Below, piece after piece: positions 54,522 to 64,000 of a stretch of 64,000 nucleotides of DNA. The stretch comes from Okapia johnstoni (taxonomy: Eukaryota; Chordata; Mammalia; Artiodactyla; Giraffidae): contig CM044305.1 of NCBI GenBank assembly GCA_024291935.2, positions 93,984,397 through 94,048,396 on the forward strand. The letters are read 5' to 3'. Under the pieces are notes generated by a model. That model had not been told where the DNA came from and did not search any database. It was given only the letters and a program-made list of their open reading frames with translations. Positions within the stretch are counted from its first letter, which is position 1, and the number at the start of each line of letters is the position of its first letter. The position numbers and the translations under genes were made by a program.

Positions 54522-54851
54522 GAGGGCTTCCCTTGTGGCTCAGTGGTGAAGAATCTACCTGCCAGTGCAGGAGACATGGGTTTGATCCCTTATCCGGGAG
54601 GATTCCACATACTGCAGAGCAATAAGGCCCAGGTGTCAAAACTTCTGAGCCTGTATGCTGCAGCTGCTGAAGCCAGTGCACCTAAGCCCTGTGCTCCACA
54701 ACAAGAGAAGGCCCCGCAGTGAGAGGCCAGCACACCGCAACTCGAGAGTAACCTCCACTCACTGCAATTACAGAAAGCCTTGCATGAAGCAACAAAGACC
54801 CAGCAGAACCAAAATAAATAAATAAATAAATACTTTTTTAAAAAAAAAAAA
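54522..54851 (+). mobile_element. Long tRNA-derived SINE (CHR/Bov-tA-like head)
   Basis: Head GGGCTTCCCTTGTGGCTCAG, box-B-like ATGGGTTTGATCCCTTATCC, later GCCAGCACACCGCAACTCGA, an AATAAATAAATAAATAAA tail and poly-A. About 330 bp. Confidence 0.9.
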
Positions 54852-54922
54852 GGTATTATTTGAAGAAGGCTTTGGAAATCTTCATTCTATCATCCAGAAT
54901 ATAGACTCTCCTCCACCATCTT

Positions 54923-55135
54923 CCTTCATAACTCAGTTGGTAAAGAATCTGCCTGCAATGCAGGAGACCCAGGTTCGATCCCTGGGTCAGGAAGATGCCC
55001 TGGAGAAGGAAATGGCAACCCACTTCAGTAGTCTTATCTAGAGAATCCCATGGACAGAGGAGCCTGGCAGGCTACAGTCAATGGGGTTGAAAGAATCCAA
55101 GAGTAGGACACGACTTAGCGACTAAACCACCACCA
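54923..55135 (+). mobile_element. Bov-tA SINE (first of an inverted pair)
   Basis: CTCAGTTGGTAAAGAATCTG, CCCAGGTTCGATCCCTGGGT, GAAATGGCAACCCACTTCAG and a (CCA)n end. Flanked by CCACCATCTT at 54913-54922 and 55136-55145. Confidence 0.95.
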
Positions 55136-55147
55136 CCACCATCTTTG

Positions 55148-55353
55148 CATGCCAAGTCACTTCAGTTGTGTCCAACTCTTTGCAACCCCATGGACTATAA
55201 CCCGCCAGGCTCTTCTGTCCATGGAATTCTCCAGGCAAGAATACTGGAGTGGGTAGCCATTCTGTTCTCCAGGGGATCTTCCTGACCCAGGGGTCGAACC
55301 CAGGTCTCCTGCATTGCAGGCAGATGCTTTACCACTAGCACCACCAGGGAAGC
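55148..55353 (-). mobile_element. Bov-tA SINE (second of an inverted pair)
   Basis: Antisense SINE: AGTCACTTCAGTTGTGTCCA, AGGCTCTTCTGTCCATGGAA, CCAGGTCTCCTGCATTGCAG, CACCACCAGGGAAGCC. Flanked by ACCATCTTTG (55138-55147) and ACCGTCTTTG (55354-55363). It therefore used the right-hand target copy of the first SINE. Confidence 0.95.
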
Positions 55354-55364
55354 CACCGTCTTTG

Positions 55365-56100
55365 TGTCATTGCAAATCAGATAATCATGCCTTCACACTC
55401 CTCATATAGGTTGGTGATAATGAGGGTGAACATTATTGAGCTGAGGGGGAGAAAAAGAAGCAGAGATCTTGTCATTTACCCACCTTCTATTTCAGGGCAA
55501 TAGGTAAGTTTACATTGTACTCATTTCATCAGAGAGCCTAAGTCTAACTAGAGAGTTCTCTTTCTCCCTTCCCCCTCTGTGACGACTAACTCTCAGGCAC
55601 CACACACACCTCTCAGTATGGTCAACAAGGCAACAGGCATGCTATTCAGTGACATTCACCAAGAGGCCAAGTGCTGCCGCTGCGTTCTTTTGTTGGATAT
55701 TTAGCTACTGCCTCTGGACTTGGTCATGCCCCCTTGGAAGGGCTCACCGTGAAGGAATTTTGTACTTGACCCCAGTGAAGCCTCTAAGACCTCCAGTAGA
55801 GTTTGACCCCTAACCCAACTACCTCCCATTGTTCCCCCTCCCTAGCACCAATATCCACCCTGCCAAGCCCCTTTGTGTGGAAATGAAGCCCTGCTTTCCA
55901 AGGCCTTGCTTCAGGCAGAACTCTTCCCAACGCTTGAGAAGCTAGAGTTGAGGAAACACAGTGGGGGCTGTTGGAGCTGTCCTATAACTTTATTTCTTCT
56001 GATTGACGAGCGCTTCATCTCCCCAAGCTTCTCCATCATCTTCTGGTCCAGGCCAAGAATTCTGTCATTGCCAATTCACTCCTTTGACGTAATGTTGGTG
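55365..56100. other. Unique non-coding sequence; no gene seen
   Basis: No named repeat. The 78-codon frame at 55873-56109 has no recognisable feature. Confidence 0.45.
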
Positions 56101-56102
56101 GT

Positions 56103-56304
56103 GGTTTAGTCACTCAGTCGTGTCCGTCTCTTGTGATCCCATGGACTGTAGCCTGCCAGTCTCCTCTGTCCATGGAATTCCCCAGGCAAGAATTCTGGAG
56201 TGGGTTGCCATTTCCTTCTCCAGAGGATCTTCCGGATCCAGGGATCCAGCCTGCGCCTCCTGCATTACAAGCAGATTCTTAACTGCTGAGCCACCAGGGA
56301 AGCC
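56103..56304 (-). mobile_element. Bov-tA SINE
   Basis: TTTAGTCACTCAGTCGTGTC, TCTCCTCTGTCCATGGAATT, TCCTGCATTACAAGCAGATT, GAGCCACCAGGGAAGCC. Antisense, complete head. Confidence 0.95.
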
Positions 56305-56644
56305 TTGACAACGTTATTCCCTGTTAAACTGAAGTTTCTTCAAGGAAAGATAAGTCCTTAATTTTTTAATGACAACTCCACACAGTGTGGATATCCTACT
56401 TTCTTACTCCTGAAATGCTTACCAAGGCAAACCTACTCACAACTGTTTTACAACTGGTTTTTAAGAAAGAAAGACAAATATAAGAAACTAAAGATCCATC
56501 CTCTCAAAAACAATTTGTGGAAAAAATAAGGAATTGACTTCTAAATGAATAAATTACAAATGACTTATTAGTTTTTGCTACTATTCTTCATTTTAGAGTG
56601 AAAATTGCTTTTTTTTTTCTCTCTTTAATTCTTGCTCCTCTTCG

Positions 56645-56922
56645 GAGAAGGCAATGGCAACCCCACTCCAGTACTCTTGCCTGGAAATCCCATGGACGAG
56701 GAGCCTGGTAGGCTGCAGTCCATGGGGTCGCTAAGAGTCGGACACGACTGAGCGACTTCACTTTCACTTTTCACTTTCATGCATTGGAGAAGGAAATGGC
56801 AACCCACTCCAGTGTTCTTGCCTGGAGAATCCCAGGGACGGGGGAGCCTGGTGGGCTGCCGTCTATGGGGTCGCACAGAGTCGGACACGACTGAAGCGAC
56901 TTAGCAGCAGCAGCAGCAGCAG
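56645..56922 (+). mobile_element. BOV-A2 SINE (BovA dimer)
   Basis: Two BovA monomers in tandem: 56645-56780 (GAGAAGGCAATGGCAACCCC .. GAGCGACTTCACTTTCAC) and 56787-56905 (GGAGAAGGAAATGGCAACCC .. GACTGAAGCGACTTAG), then a (CAG)n tail. Well preserved. Confidence 0.95.
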
Positions 56923-56929
56923 CTTGCTG

Positions 56930-57745
56930 TCTTGGCACTATTCTCTGCTTATATTTCCCTGCATAAATGCTTGCCTCCAGCTATTTTTTAATTAAAATAA
57001 AAAAATGGCACAAAGTCCTAAGTACTGGTGCTGCACACAAGTTGATTCTAGAGGGCATTTGGAGACTTTAGAGTGAAGTAACTGAACTAGGGTGGCTGAC
57101 TTGACTCACACTCCCTCCTCAGCCCCGTGCTTATTCTGATTGAGCCATCCCTGTATATCATCCTGGCTGTTCTCTATATCCCTACCTACTGCTTCTCATA
57201 TTTGTCTTTGATACTGTAATGCATTTTACTTTTAATTTTGATCCTGAAAAAGCACAGCTCGTGTTCAGAAACCTCAAATCTCTATTTCTTAGAGTTTTGG
57301 GGTGCTTGAGCTGAATCACACACCTGGGTAGTATCCTTGAATTGTAAAGACTCACACAGGCATCACTCTCTGCAACTCAATTACACATTTCCCTTTACAT
57401 TCTTCCTCTGAAAGATCCTAGAATTCCTACTAATCTTTAACTGGTGGCTGCCTTAATTCATTTTCTTCAGCGATGTATGACCTAGATGTTTTTACTCTTT
57501 TCCCTCACTGTTTAACTTACAATTTCTAAATCCAAAAAGATACCTCTTTTCCTATCCCAATTATAGAGAGGGAAGATTTCAGAGAGAATTTTCACTTGCA
57601 CACTGAAACATTGCTAAAAAGTAAAGGAAGAGATTGACAAATGGGAGCCACCTCTCCTGGACACAGTCTGTAAAGGATAAAGAAAGAGCATTCAACCAAC
57701 TTCAGGGAATGTACTGAGTCACTGTAAAAAGTTTTCTGCTCCATG
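56930..57745. other. Unique non-coding sequence; no gene seen
   Basis: No repeat or gene recognised. Confidence 0.45.
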
Positions 57746-57752
57746 AAGAATT

Positions 57753-58045
57753 AAATCATTCAGGAATACTGTGGAGGTGGAGAAATCGGGATAGTATGGT
57801 GCAGCTTTGAGGGAAAAAAAAAATCAAGATTGTTCCATGCCAATAAATCTCATAGCATGAGGTCTTTTTGAGAATATGAGGCAAGTTAAATCATTACATG
57901 GAAGTACTGCAGAGGGAGTAGCATAGGGGGAAGAAAAATTTACATCAGATAAATTTTTATGCCAGTAAATCTGACAGCAGGAGGTCTGTTTTTGAGATGA
58001 GAGTATGACTATGCCAAATCATTGGAGAGTGCATGAGAGTTATAT
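57753..58045 (+). repeat. Diverged tandem repeat, about 130-bp period
   Basis: AAATCATT starts units at 57753, 57888 and 58016. Units one and two share, in order, a GAAxTACTG block, CATGCCAATAAATCT / TATGCCAGTAAATCT, AGCATGAGGTCTTTTTGAGA / AGCAGGAGGTCTGTTTTTGA, and ATGAGGCAAGTT / ATGACTATGCC. The third unit is partial. Confidence 0.7.
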
Positions 58046-58049
58046 ATCC

Positions 58050-59540
58050 TGTCTATATATATAACGGACAGGTTATCGGTGAGAGGCAAGTGATAGAATT
58101 CTTCTTTTAATTTCAATTGCAGCAGGGACATTAGAACATTATGAACTCAAAAATAATCTTGAACAGCAGAAAGAAATTTTAATCCATTATAAAAACAAAC
58201 AAAAAAAACAATATTTGGTTTCAAGGATTTTGGGACATAGTAGAACCTTTAATCTCTTTTCATTTCTGTCTGGTTCTCTGGCTAATTATCTGTACACAAA
58301 GGAATCTTTAAGGGTACACAGTCTTATACGACAGGTAAGAGTTCATTGTTGGTGGTGAAAAGGGTATAAGGAGTTTGGGGCACTCCCTCACTGTAGCAGA
58401 CTCCTGGCATGACATGCCACATCTGTCCTTTCTATTATTGGTAAAATCATCTCTATACACTGTGAAGGATTTTTTGTTTCTGTCGTTTTTGCTTTAAGTG
58501 TAGACTGCAGTGTAGCAATAATAGTAAAAAACCACAAAATTTTAGAGTAAGATTGGCCGCTCAACACATGATCTTGTCCTTTGACTAGCTGTGTGCTTTT
58601 GTATCTTAACATTCCTAATCCTGAATTATTTCTCTTATGTGAAAATGTAAAACAAAAACAAAAGAATAATAAGATACACACCTTAAAGAGGTTGTTGAGA
58701 TGGTTTTGAAGGTAAGCAAGTAAGAAGCGCAGTCCATGAAAGGAAACTGTTAATAATCAACTGAAAGTTCATTAAATGTAGACATTAATTTCACATTCTC
58801 ATTAATCTTCACAGAATCACTACTGAAAGAAATATTAACTTCTCCATAGTTATAAAGTTAAACAGTGTGAGGATTTAGAAAGACTATACTACCCCAAGAT
58901 GACTACAACCACAAAAAAATCCCCCCCCCCTGAAACCAGCAATTGAAACCCGAGTCCAATTTCCAGGAAAGGAGAAAAGAACCAACAGGGAAACGATTCC
59001 AAATGACTCATTTTAATGCATCTCTAATCATCTTTGTGAAGCCCATTTATATTTAAGGTTTCAGTCATTTTCAAACAAAATTTTAATGAAATAACAATTA
59101 AAATCTTTCAGCTATTTCTTTAGGACTACATTTTATTGCCATCTAAGGAAATGGTTCCTGTCAGCCACTATTCTCTTAATAATTTTTCTGTTGTAATGCC
59201 AGATAAGCATCCACCATAAAACTTTGCTTCACTTTTAAACCAGCATACCCAGAACTACATCCAGTTCCCCCTCACTTTGCACAGATCATGAATATGGGTC
59301 CATCATTACAATTTTCCACCAGAAGTGCAATACAGCTGAGACCTTTTGCAAGTGTGAAGAATGTTTTGCTCAATTACCTCTCTTGGATTTCCTAGCAAAG
59401 ATTAGATTATTTCCTTAAAGAACTTCGACAGTTTTCATATCTGCTGTGTTCAAATACTCAGCCACTCAACTCCTTAGCCTGCTGGCCTCTAATCGTTGGC
59501 TGCTGCTTAAGAATGCTATGTTAAGCTTGTTTTGTGTGTG
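58050..59540. other. Unique non-coding sequence; no gene seen
   Basis: AT-rich; a C-run at 58921-58930 follows an A-run. No repeat family or coding frame supported. Confidence 0.45.
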
Positions 59541-59544
59541 TTGT

Positions 59545-59753
59545 GGTGTTTCATCTCCTCAGTTATGTCTGACTCTTTGCAACCCCATGGACTGTAGCCT
59601 ACCAGGCTCCTCTGTCCATGGAATTCTCCAGGCAAGAATACTGGAGTGGGTTGCCATGTCCTCCTCCAGGGAATCTTCCTGACCCAGGAATGATCCAGCA
59701 GCCTTGATCTCTTGCATTGGCAGGCAAGATTCTTTACCACTGGCACCACCTGG
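59545..59753 (-). mobile_element. Bov-tA SINE
   Basis: CTCAGTTATGTCTGACTCTT, CAGGCTCCTCTGTCCATGGA, CTTGCATTGGCAGGCAAGAT, CACTGGCACCACCTGG. Antisense. Confidence 0.95.
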
Positions 59754-59759
59754 AATACT

Positions 59760-61150
59760 TTAAGTGGTTTTATTATTTTCTTTTAAAAAGGAATTTATAT
59801 GTCTTTCTCTCATGTTCTTTACATTTGCGACTTATTAAACTCAAACACGAACATTCCTTTCAACCTGAATTTACTATTTCCAAAATCTTTCCTTCCTGAG
59901 GTTTTTATTTGTCCATTTACCTTTCAACATAAATTATATAGCAATTGTCCCACATTCTTTAGCAAAGGTGTGTTAAACATTTTATCAGTAGTCACATGGC
60001 TACTTCATACTAGCTCAATGAATAGTAGTAGGATTGTTTTTTCTGAGTAAATATTTCTTTTCTCTAGTCTTTTTTAAATTTTGAGCCGACCAGACCTAGT
60101 GCCAGCATTCATTCTATATAATTTTGGTGGTTATTTTTAGCTTCTTTTTTTTCTTCAATGTGAACTTTTATAAGATTGCATATTACATCAATGTATATGT
60201 AGCATTAATTATACAAAGAACAGGCACAGTTTTTTTCCTCACTTACTCAAATGCCGCTATGGCTTGTGAAATCAGAATCATAAACATAAATAGTCACTAT
60301 GTGGTATAAAACAGTATAAGCTTTTTTTAATAAACAACGATTGAAGAGTGGAGCCATGCCTAGGTTGTAACATATAAATGCCTTACATCTGGCTGTCTAG
60401 TTACTATTACCTTTCAAATGTCAAGTGGAAAGATTTCTACTCAGTACTATAGTCCATGAGAAGACACTCAGCATGTTAGAAGCAGTAAAGTCATTTGCAT
60501 TGTGGTATGTCAGTTGGAAAAAAATACTATCTTTAAATCTTGTATTTTTTAATTCATAAAAGTTTAAAATATTGATAGAAATCCAATTTTTAGAGCATCC
60601 ATTTTTTTTCTAGGTTATTTTGTGACAAATGCTACTAAAAGAGCATCTGTTTTTAGACTTAATGGCTCTCCCTACTATCTAGGTAGAACCATGCAGGGAC
60701 AAGTAGCCTCAAGGATTGTGGGTTCACTGTTAATCTAGATAATTTCTTTACCTATACCAATTCAACACCCCTTCTGGCAAAAGGAGAGACCCCAGATACA
60801 TTCTTCTGCCCTGCATCATTAGATTATACCAGAAAGAGGGGGGTCCCCCCACATTCCCCCCTTCCCCCTTGGGTGGTTCCTCAATTTTTAAAATTCCTGG
60901 AACATAAATAAAACTATGAACATCTCTTTCTGAAAAATGTTTCTAGAATGTAAAGGATACTTGAAGATTTTTATATTATTTTTTAGCTCTCTGGAATCAA
61001 CTCCCTCTCATGTTGCCGATAACATGAGAGTCTACTGTTTGACTTATATGTTAGATTCTTGCATATATTTTCAGGATTCATTTCTATAAGGAATCAGGGA
61101 GCTACTTGAGTAATGTTTGGAATCATCAGCTTTAAAATGATAGTTATACC
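59760..61150. other. Unique AT-rich non-coding sequence; no gene seen
   Basis: No named repeat. 60840-60880 is an odd homopolymer-rich piece (GGGGTCCCCCCACATTCCCC). Confidence 0.45.
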
Positions 61151-61153
61151 TTG

Positions 61154-61340
61154 AAGGACTTCCCTGGTGGCCCAGTGGTTAAGACTCTGCACTCCCTATG
61201 CTTGGGGCCTAGGTTTCATCTCTGATCAAGGAACTAGAGCCCTCATACCACAACAAAGATTGATTGGAGATCCTGTGTGCCACAACTAAGACCCAGCAGA
61301 GCCTAATAAATAGGTAAATATTTAAAACAAACAAAGAAAA
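61154..61340 (+). mobile_element. CHR-type tRNA SINE
   Basis: AAGGACTTCCCTGGTGGCCC, GGGGCCTAGGTTTCATCTCT, GATCAAGGAACTAGAGCCCT and an AATAAATAGGTAAATA tail. Short CCTTGA flanks may be the target site. Confidence 0.9.
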
Positions 61341-61434
61341 CCTTGAGGTATAGCTGCAACTATTTCCTAAATGTCTCACTGGTTGGTTACTGTGTCTGTC
61401 AACACCTTATTCTGCCAAGTTTTTTGGTTGACAA

Positions 61435-61435
<1 letters not shown>

Positions 61436-61466
<31 letters not shown>
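61436..61466. repeat. (TG)n microsatellite
   Basis: About 14 GT units directly upstream of the SINE head. Confidence 0.95.
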
Positions 61467-61467
<1 letters not shown>

Positions 61468-61566
61468 GGCTTCCTTGATAGCTCAGTTGGTAAAAAATCT
61501 GCCTGCAATCCAGGAGACCCTGGTTTGATTCCTGGGTTGGGAAGATCCGCTGGAGAAGGGAAAGGC
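61467..61566 (+). mobile_element. Bov-tA SINE, 5' half only
   Basis: GGGCTTCCTTGATAGCTCAG, CTGGTTTGATTCCTGGGTTG, GAAGATCCGCTGGAGAAGGG. Truncated where the second 49-bp repeat starts. Confidence 0.9.
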
Positions 61567-62404
61567 TACTGTGCCTGCCAACACCTTATTCTGCCAAGTT
61601 TTCTGGTTGACAAATAAATGTATGTATGTGTATATATATATATATATGTGAATACAATTCATTACTAAGCTTAATCACTGGAAAAGTCCCATTTTTGAAA
61701 ATCACACTTTTCTGAATTTCTCCCATTATTTTTCATTTTATGCCACTCAGAAGTGAGAAATGGACAAAGTAATAAAGTAGATTAAAATAAGAGTAAGTGA
61801 AAGCTATCTTGTAAGCCTGCCAATGTGACCACACAAAAAAATGCTTTTCCTTAACAATAAAGTCCTGGTTTTGACTGAAAGTAGCCCAATATGTTGACAG
61901 GCAAAGAAAAAATTTTAGCCCATAAAAATGCCCTTTTAAAAAACGGAAGCTATCCAATTTGCTTGGCTAAAAGATGCGTTGCCAGGCACTTCTACCTCTT
62001 TGGAAATTAGTCCCAGCAGGTGAACTATTACCTTCCCATCTTGGGCTAGAAAAGTATGTGCTGGGAGTCACCAGCCTCATAATGTTGGAATTTATGTAAA
62101 ATAACATACCCATGAACTTTACAAACCAAATGAATGCATTTAAGACAATTTAACTCTGCGTGGTTGAAAGAAACAGATGAGAATGGATGTTTGAAGAATA
62201 ACCTCTTTGACATGCAGACTGCCCTTCTTTCTTACACCAACATTTAGGTTAACGCCCAAGTGATATTTAAGAGAAAAAAAGTATGCATGTCCTATTGAGA
62301 ACTTTTCAAAGTTGGATTTTCATTTGCCATTTTCTTTTGTGAAATACACAAAACAAGGTAGTTGTCATGAATGTCATTATAATCACAGGTGTGATGTTGA
62401 GCTC

Positions 62405-62632
62405 TGTTAGTTAACATGTACCTTAACCATTTGCAAATATTTTCTTCCGGTCTATAGGTTGTCTTTTCGTCTTGTTTATGGTTTCCCTTGCTGTGAAAAA
62501 GCTTATAAGTTTGATTAGGTACCATTTGCTTATTTTTGCTTCTATTTCCTTTGTCTTGGGAGATTGACCTACGAAAATATTGCTATGATTTATGTCAGAA
62601 ATGTTTTTCCTATCTTCTTTTCTAAGAGTTTT
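62405..62632 (-). mobile_element. L1 ORF2 segment, inverted part of a twin-primed L1
   Basis: The minus strand encodes ORF2 debris (DINHSNIFVGQSPKTKEIEA, KWYLIKLISFFTARETINK). It directly abuts a plus-strand L1 3' end, the arrangement expected from 5' inversion during L1 integration. Confidence 0.8.
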
Positions 62633-62639
62633 AGCAACA

Positions 62640-63050
62640 AGGATGGAGATCACCATATCAAGTGAAGTCAAATAAAGACATATCATATAGTATCACTTAT
62701 ATGTAGAATCTAAAATATAACACAAATGAACGTATTTACAAAACAGAAATAGACTCACAGACATAGAAAAGAAACTTATGGTTACCAAAGGGGAAAGGCA
62801 GGGGAGGAACGATCAATTAGAAGTTTGGAATTAACAGATACACACTATTATATATAAAATAGATAAACAACAAGGACCTACTGTATAGCACAGGAAACTA
62901 TATTCAATATATTGTAATAGCCTATTAAGGAAAAGAATCTGGAAAAGAATATATACGTGTGTAAATGAATCACTTTGCTGTATACCCCAAACTAACACAG
63001 CGTTGTAAATCAACTAGACGTCGATAAAAAAGTTTTTTTAAAAATATGTA
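62640..63050 (+). mobile_element. L1 3' end (ORF2 end and 3' UTR)
   Basis: TATCACTTATATGTAGAATCT, AACAACAAGGACCTACTGTA, ATCACTTTGCTGTATACCCC and GTTGTAAATCAACTAGACGT with an A-rich end. Confidence 0.9.
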
Positions 63051-63119
63051 CTCATCAGACAAAGCAGATCATAACCTGTTGGGATGGTTTTCTGATTTTT
63101 TTCTGAAAGGTGGTATCTA

Positions 63120-63290
63120 GAGCTCTGCTTCTCTAAGTTGAATGTGCATGTCACTCAGGTGGGGATCTTATTAAAATATGTATCCTGATTCTGTGGGTCT
63201 GGGATGGGGTCTGAAACTGAAATTTCTTATAAGCTCCCAGGCGATGCTGATGCTGCTGATTCAGAGGCCAGACTGAGTAGCAAGGCGGCT
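63120..63290 (+). mobile_element. MER5-like hAT-Charlie DNA transposon remnant
   Basis: AGTTGAATGTGCATGTCACTC, ATTCTGTGGGTCTGGGATGG, GAAATTTCTTATAAGCTCCC and AGGCGATGCTGATGCTGCTG match the MER5-type element order. Confidence 0.7.
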
Positions 63291-63294
63291 AGAA

Positions 63295-64000
63295 TACAAG
63301 GCAAAATTTATGCATTCAGAAATGCATGCTGTCTTCCTTTACAGGAGGCAGGATTCACTTAGGAAATGAATGTGTTTGCTCCTCCATTTAAATATTTATT
63401 TGGAGACTGTTCATGTTTGTGAAGGAAAGGACAAGAGAAATCGCTTCCTGAGTATGCAGTTATGTACCAGAGACTGTGTTGAGCACTTCCATTAAATTTT
63501 GAGAAGTTCCAAGCAAGGAAAAAAGGCTTAGGGAGATGTCCTCGTCTAAGATCAAAGCTCCTTTCCTCTGGATTGTCCTGTCTCCATGGTTCCAATCTTA
63601 AGACCATCGCCAAAGGTGCTAATTCAAGTCTTTTTCAATATGATTTCTGAGATTCTCAAAAGAAACATAGCTCAAGTTGAAAATGTTTTACCTCATTTTG
63701 TGAAATTTAATAGAGTCCCATGACATCTCTGAATATATTACCCGTGAGTTACTTTGAAAAGGGGGAACAAGGGACTGATGGCAGAAGATATATCCAACAT
63801 TTTAAAGCAACTTAGTTTCTGCTCAATCCTGAAATCAGATTTCATTCTGCCTGGGAATAAGGGGACATGAGATTAGAAATAAACAGGACGATGAAGTTAT
63901 TCCACCAAATTCAGCTCATCAAAGCAGCCGCCAAGCCCCTGCTGCATGCACCGTTTTCAGGAGACTGGAAAGAGGAAGGGCCAACTCTGCTTTCAGAAAT
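63295..64000. other. Unique non-coding sequence; no gene seen
   Basis: No repeat named. The minus-strand 84-codon frame at 63359-63613 lacks any supporting feature. Confidence 0.45.

Larger units (their letters stand above)
61388..61615 (+). repeat. 49-bp direct repeat flanking a TG tract and SINE head
   Basis: TACTGTGTCTGTCAACACCT..GGTTGACAAAT (61388-61436) recurs as TACTGTGCCTGCCAACACCT..GGTTGACAAAT (61567-61615) with a few mismatches. It is too long for a retrotransposon target-site duplication. Confidence 0.85.

Overview
The window looks like nuclear DNA of a ruminant (cattle, sheep or goat type). The evidence is the repeat content: BovB (RTE-type) LINE fragments ending in (ACTGA)n, many tRNA/BovA-derived SINEs (Bov-tA and a BOV-A2 dimer), CHR-type tRNA SINEs, ruminant L1 3' ends and a ruminant mariner remnant. 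Older mammalian repeats (MIR, L2, L1M, MLT1-like LTRs, MER5-like) lie beneath them. All family names come from recognising consensus-like sequence by eye, so family level is more reliable than subfamily level. No protein-coding gene, rRNA or functional tRNA gene could be supported. The longer open reading frames are either retrotransposon ORF2 remnants, their antisense shadows, or GC-rich non-coding DNA.

Layout. 0-20.9 kb is dense nested repeats: L1 copies in both orientations, an L1M copy cut into pieces between 7.4 and 13.6 kb, and a BovB fragment at 8.5-9.6 kb that still shows reverse transcriptase motifs. 20.9-27.7 kb contrasts sharply. It has no young repeats (only faint MIRs), a strong CpG island at about 24.06-26.56 kb, and AT-rich blocks with homeodomain-like TAATTA cores. 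It resembles the regulatory and promoter domain of a developmental gene whose coding exons lie outside the window or were not recognised. 27.7-29.0 kb holds a BovB insertion and, about 0.5 kb after it, a scrambled segment of about 210 bp. 29-46.5 kb alternates unique DNA with SINEs, LTRs, BovB and L1. A 100-N assembly gap follows at 46,573. 47.4-52 kb has two repeat-poor stretches (47.6-48.3 and 49.9-50.7 kb) that look like candidate distal enhancers. 52-64 kb is mixed SINE, BovB, L1 and unique DNA.

The most unusual signal is at 28,498-28,707. It appears to be a templated insertion assembled from nearby sequence: a 32-bp copy of the adjacent DNA, a 64-bp exact copy spanning the upstream BovB insertion junction, a 20-bp inverted copy from about 1.1 kb upstream, and a perfect 25-bp-arm hairpin. 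It is bounded by a 14-bp direct repeat. A similar local copy event placed about 109 bp inside a SINE at 4.5 kb. Both look like template-switching scars. An assembly artefact is the main alternative for the 28.5-kb case.
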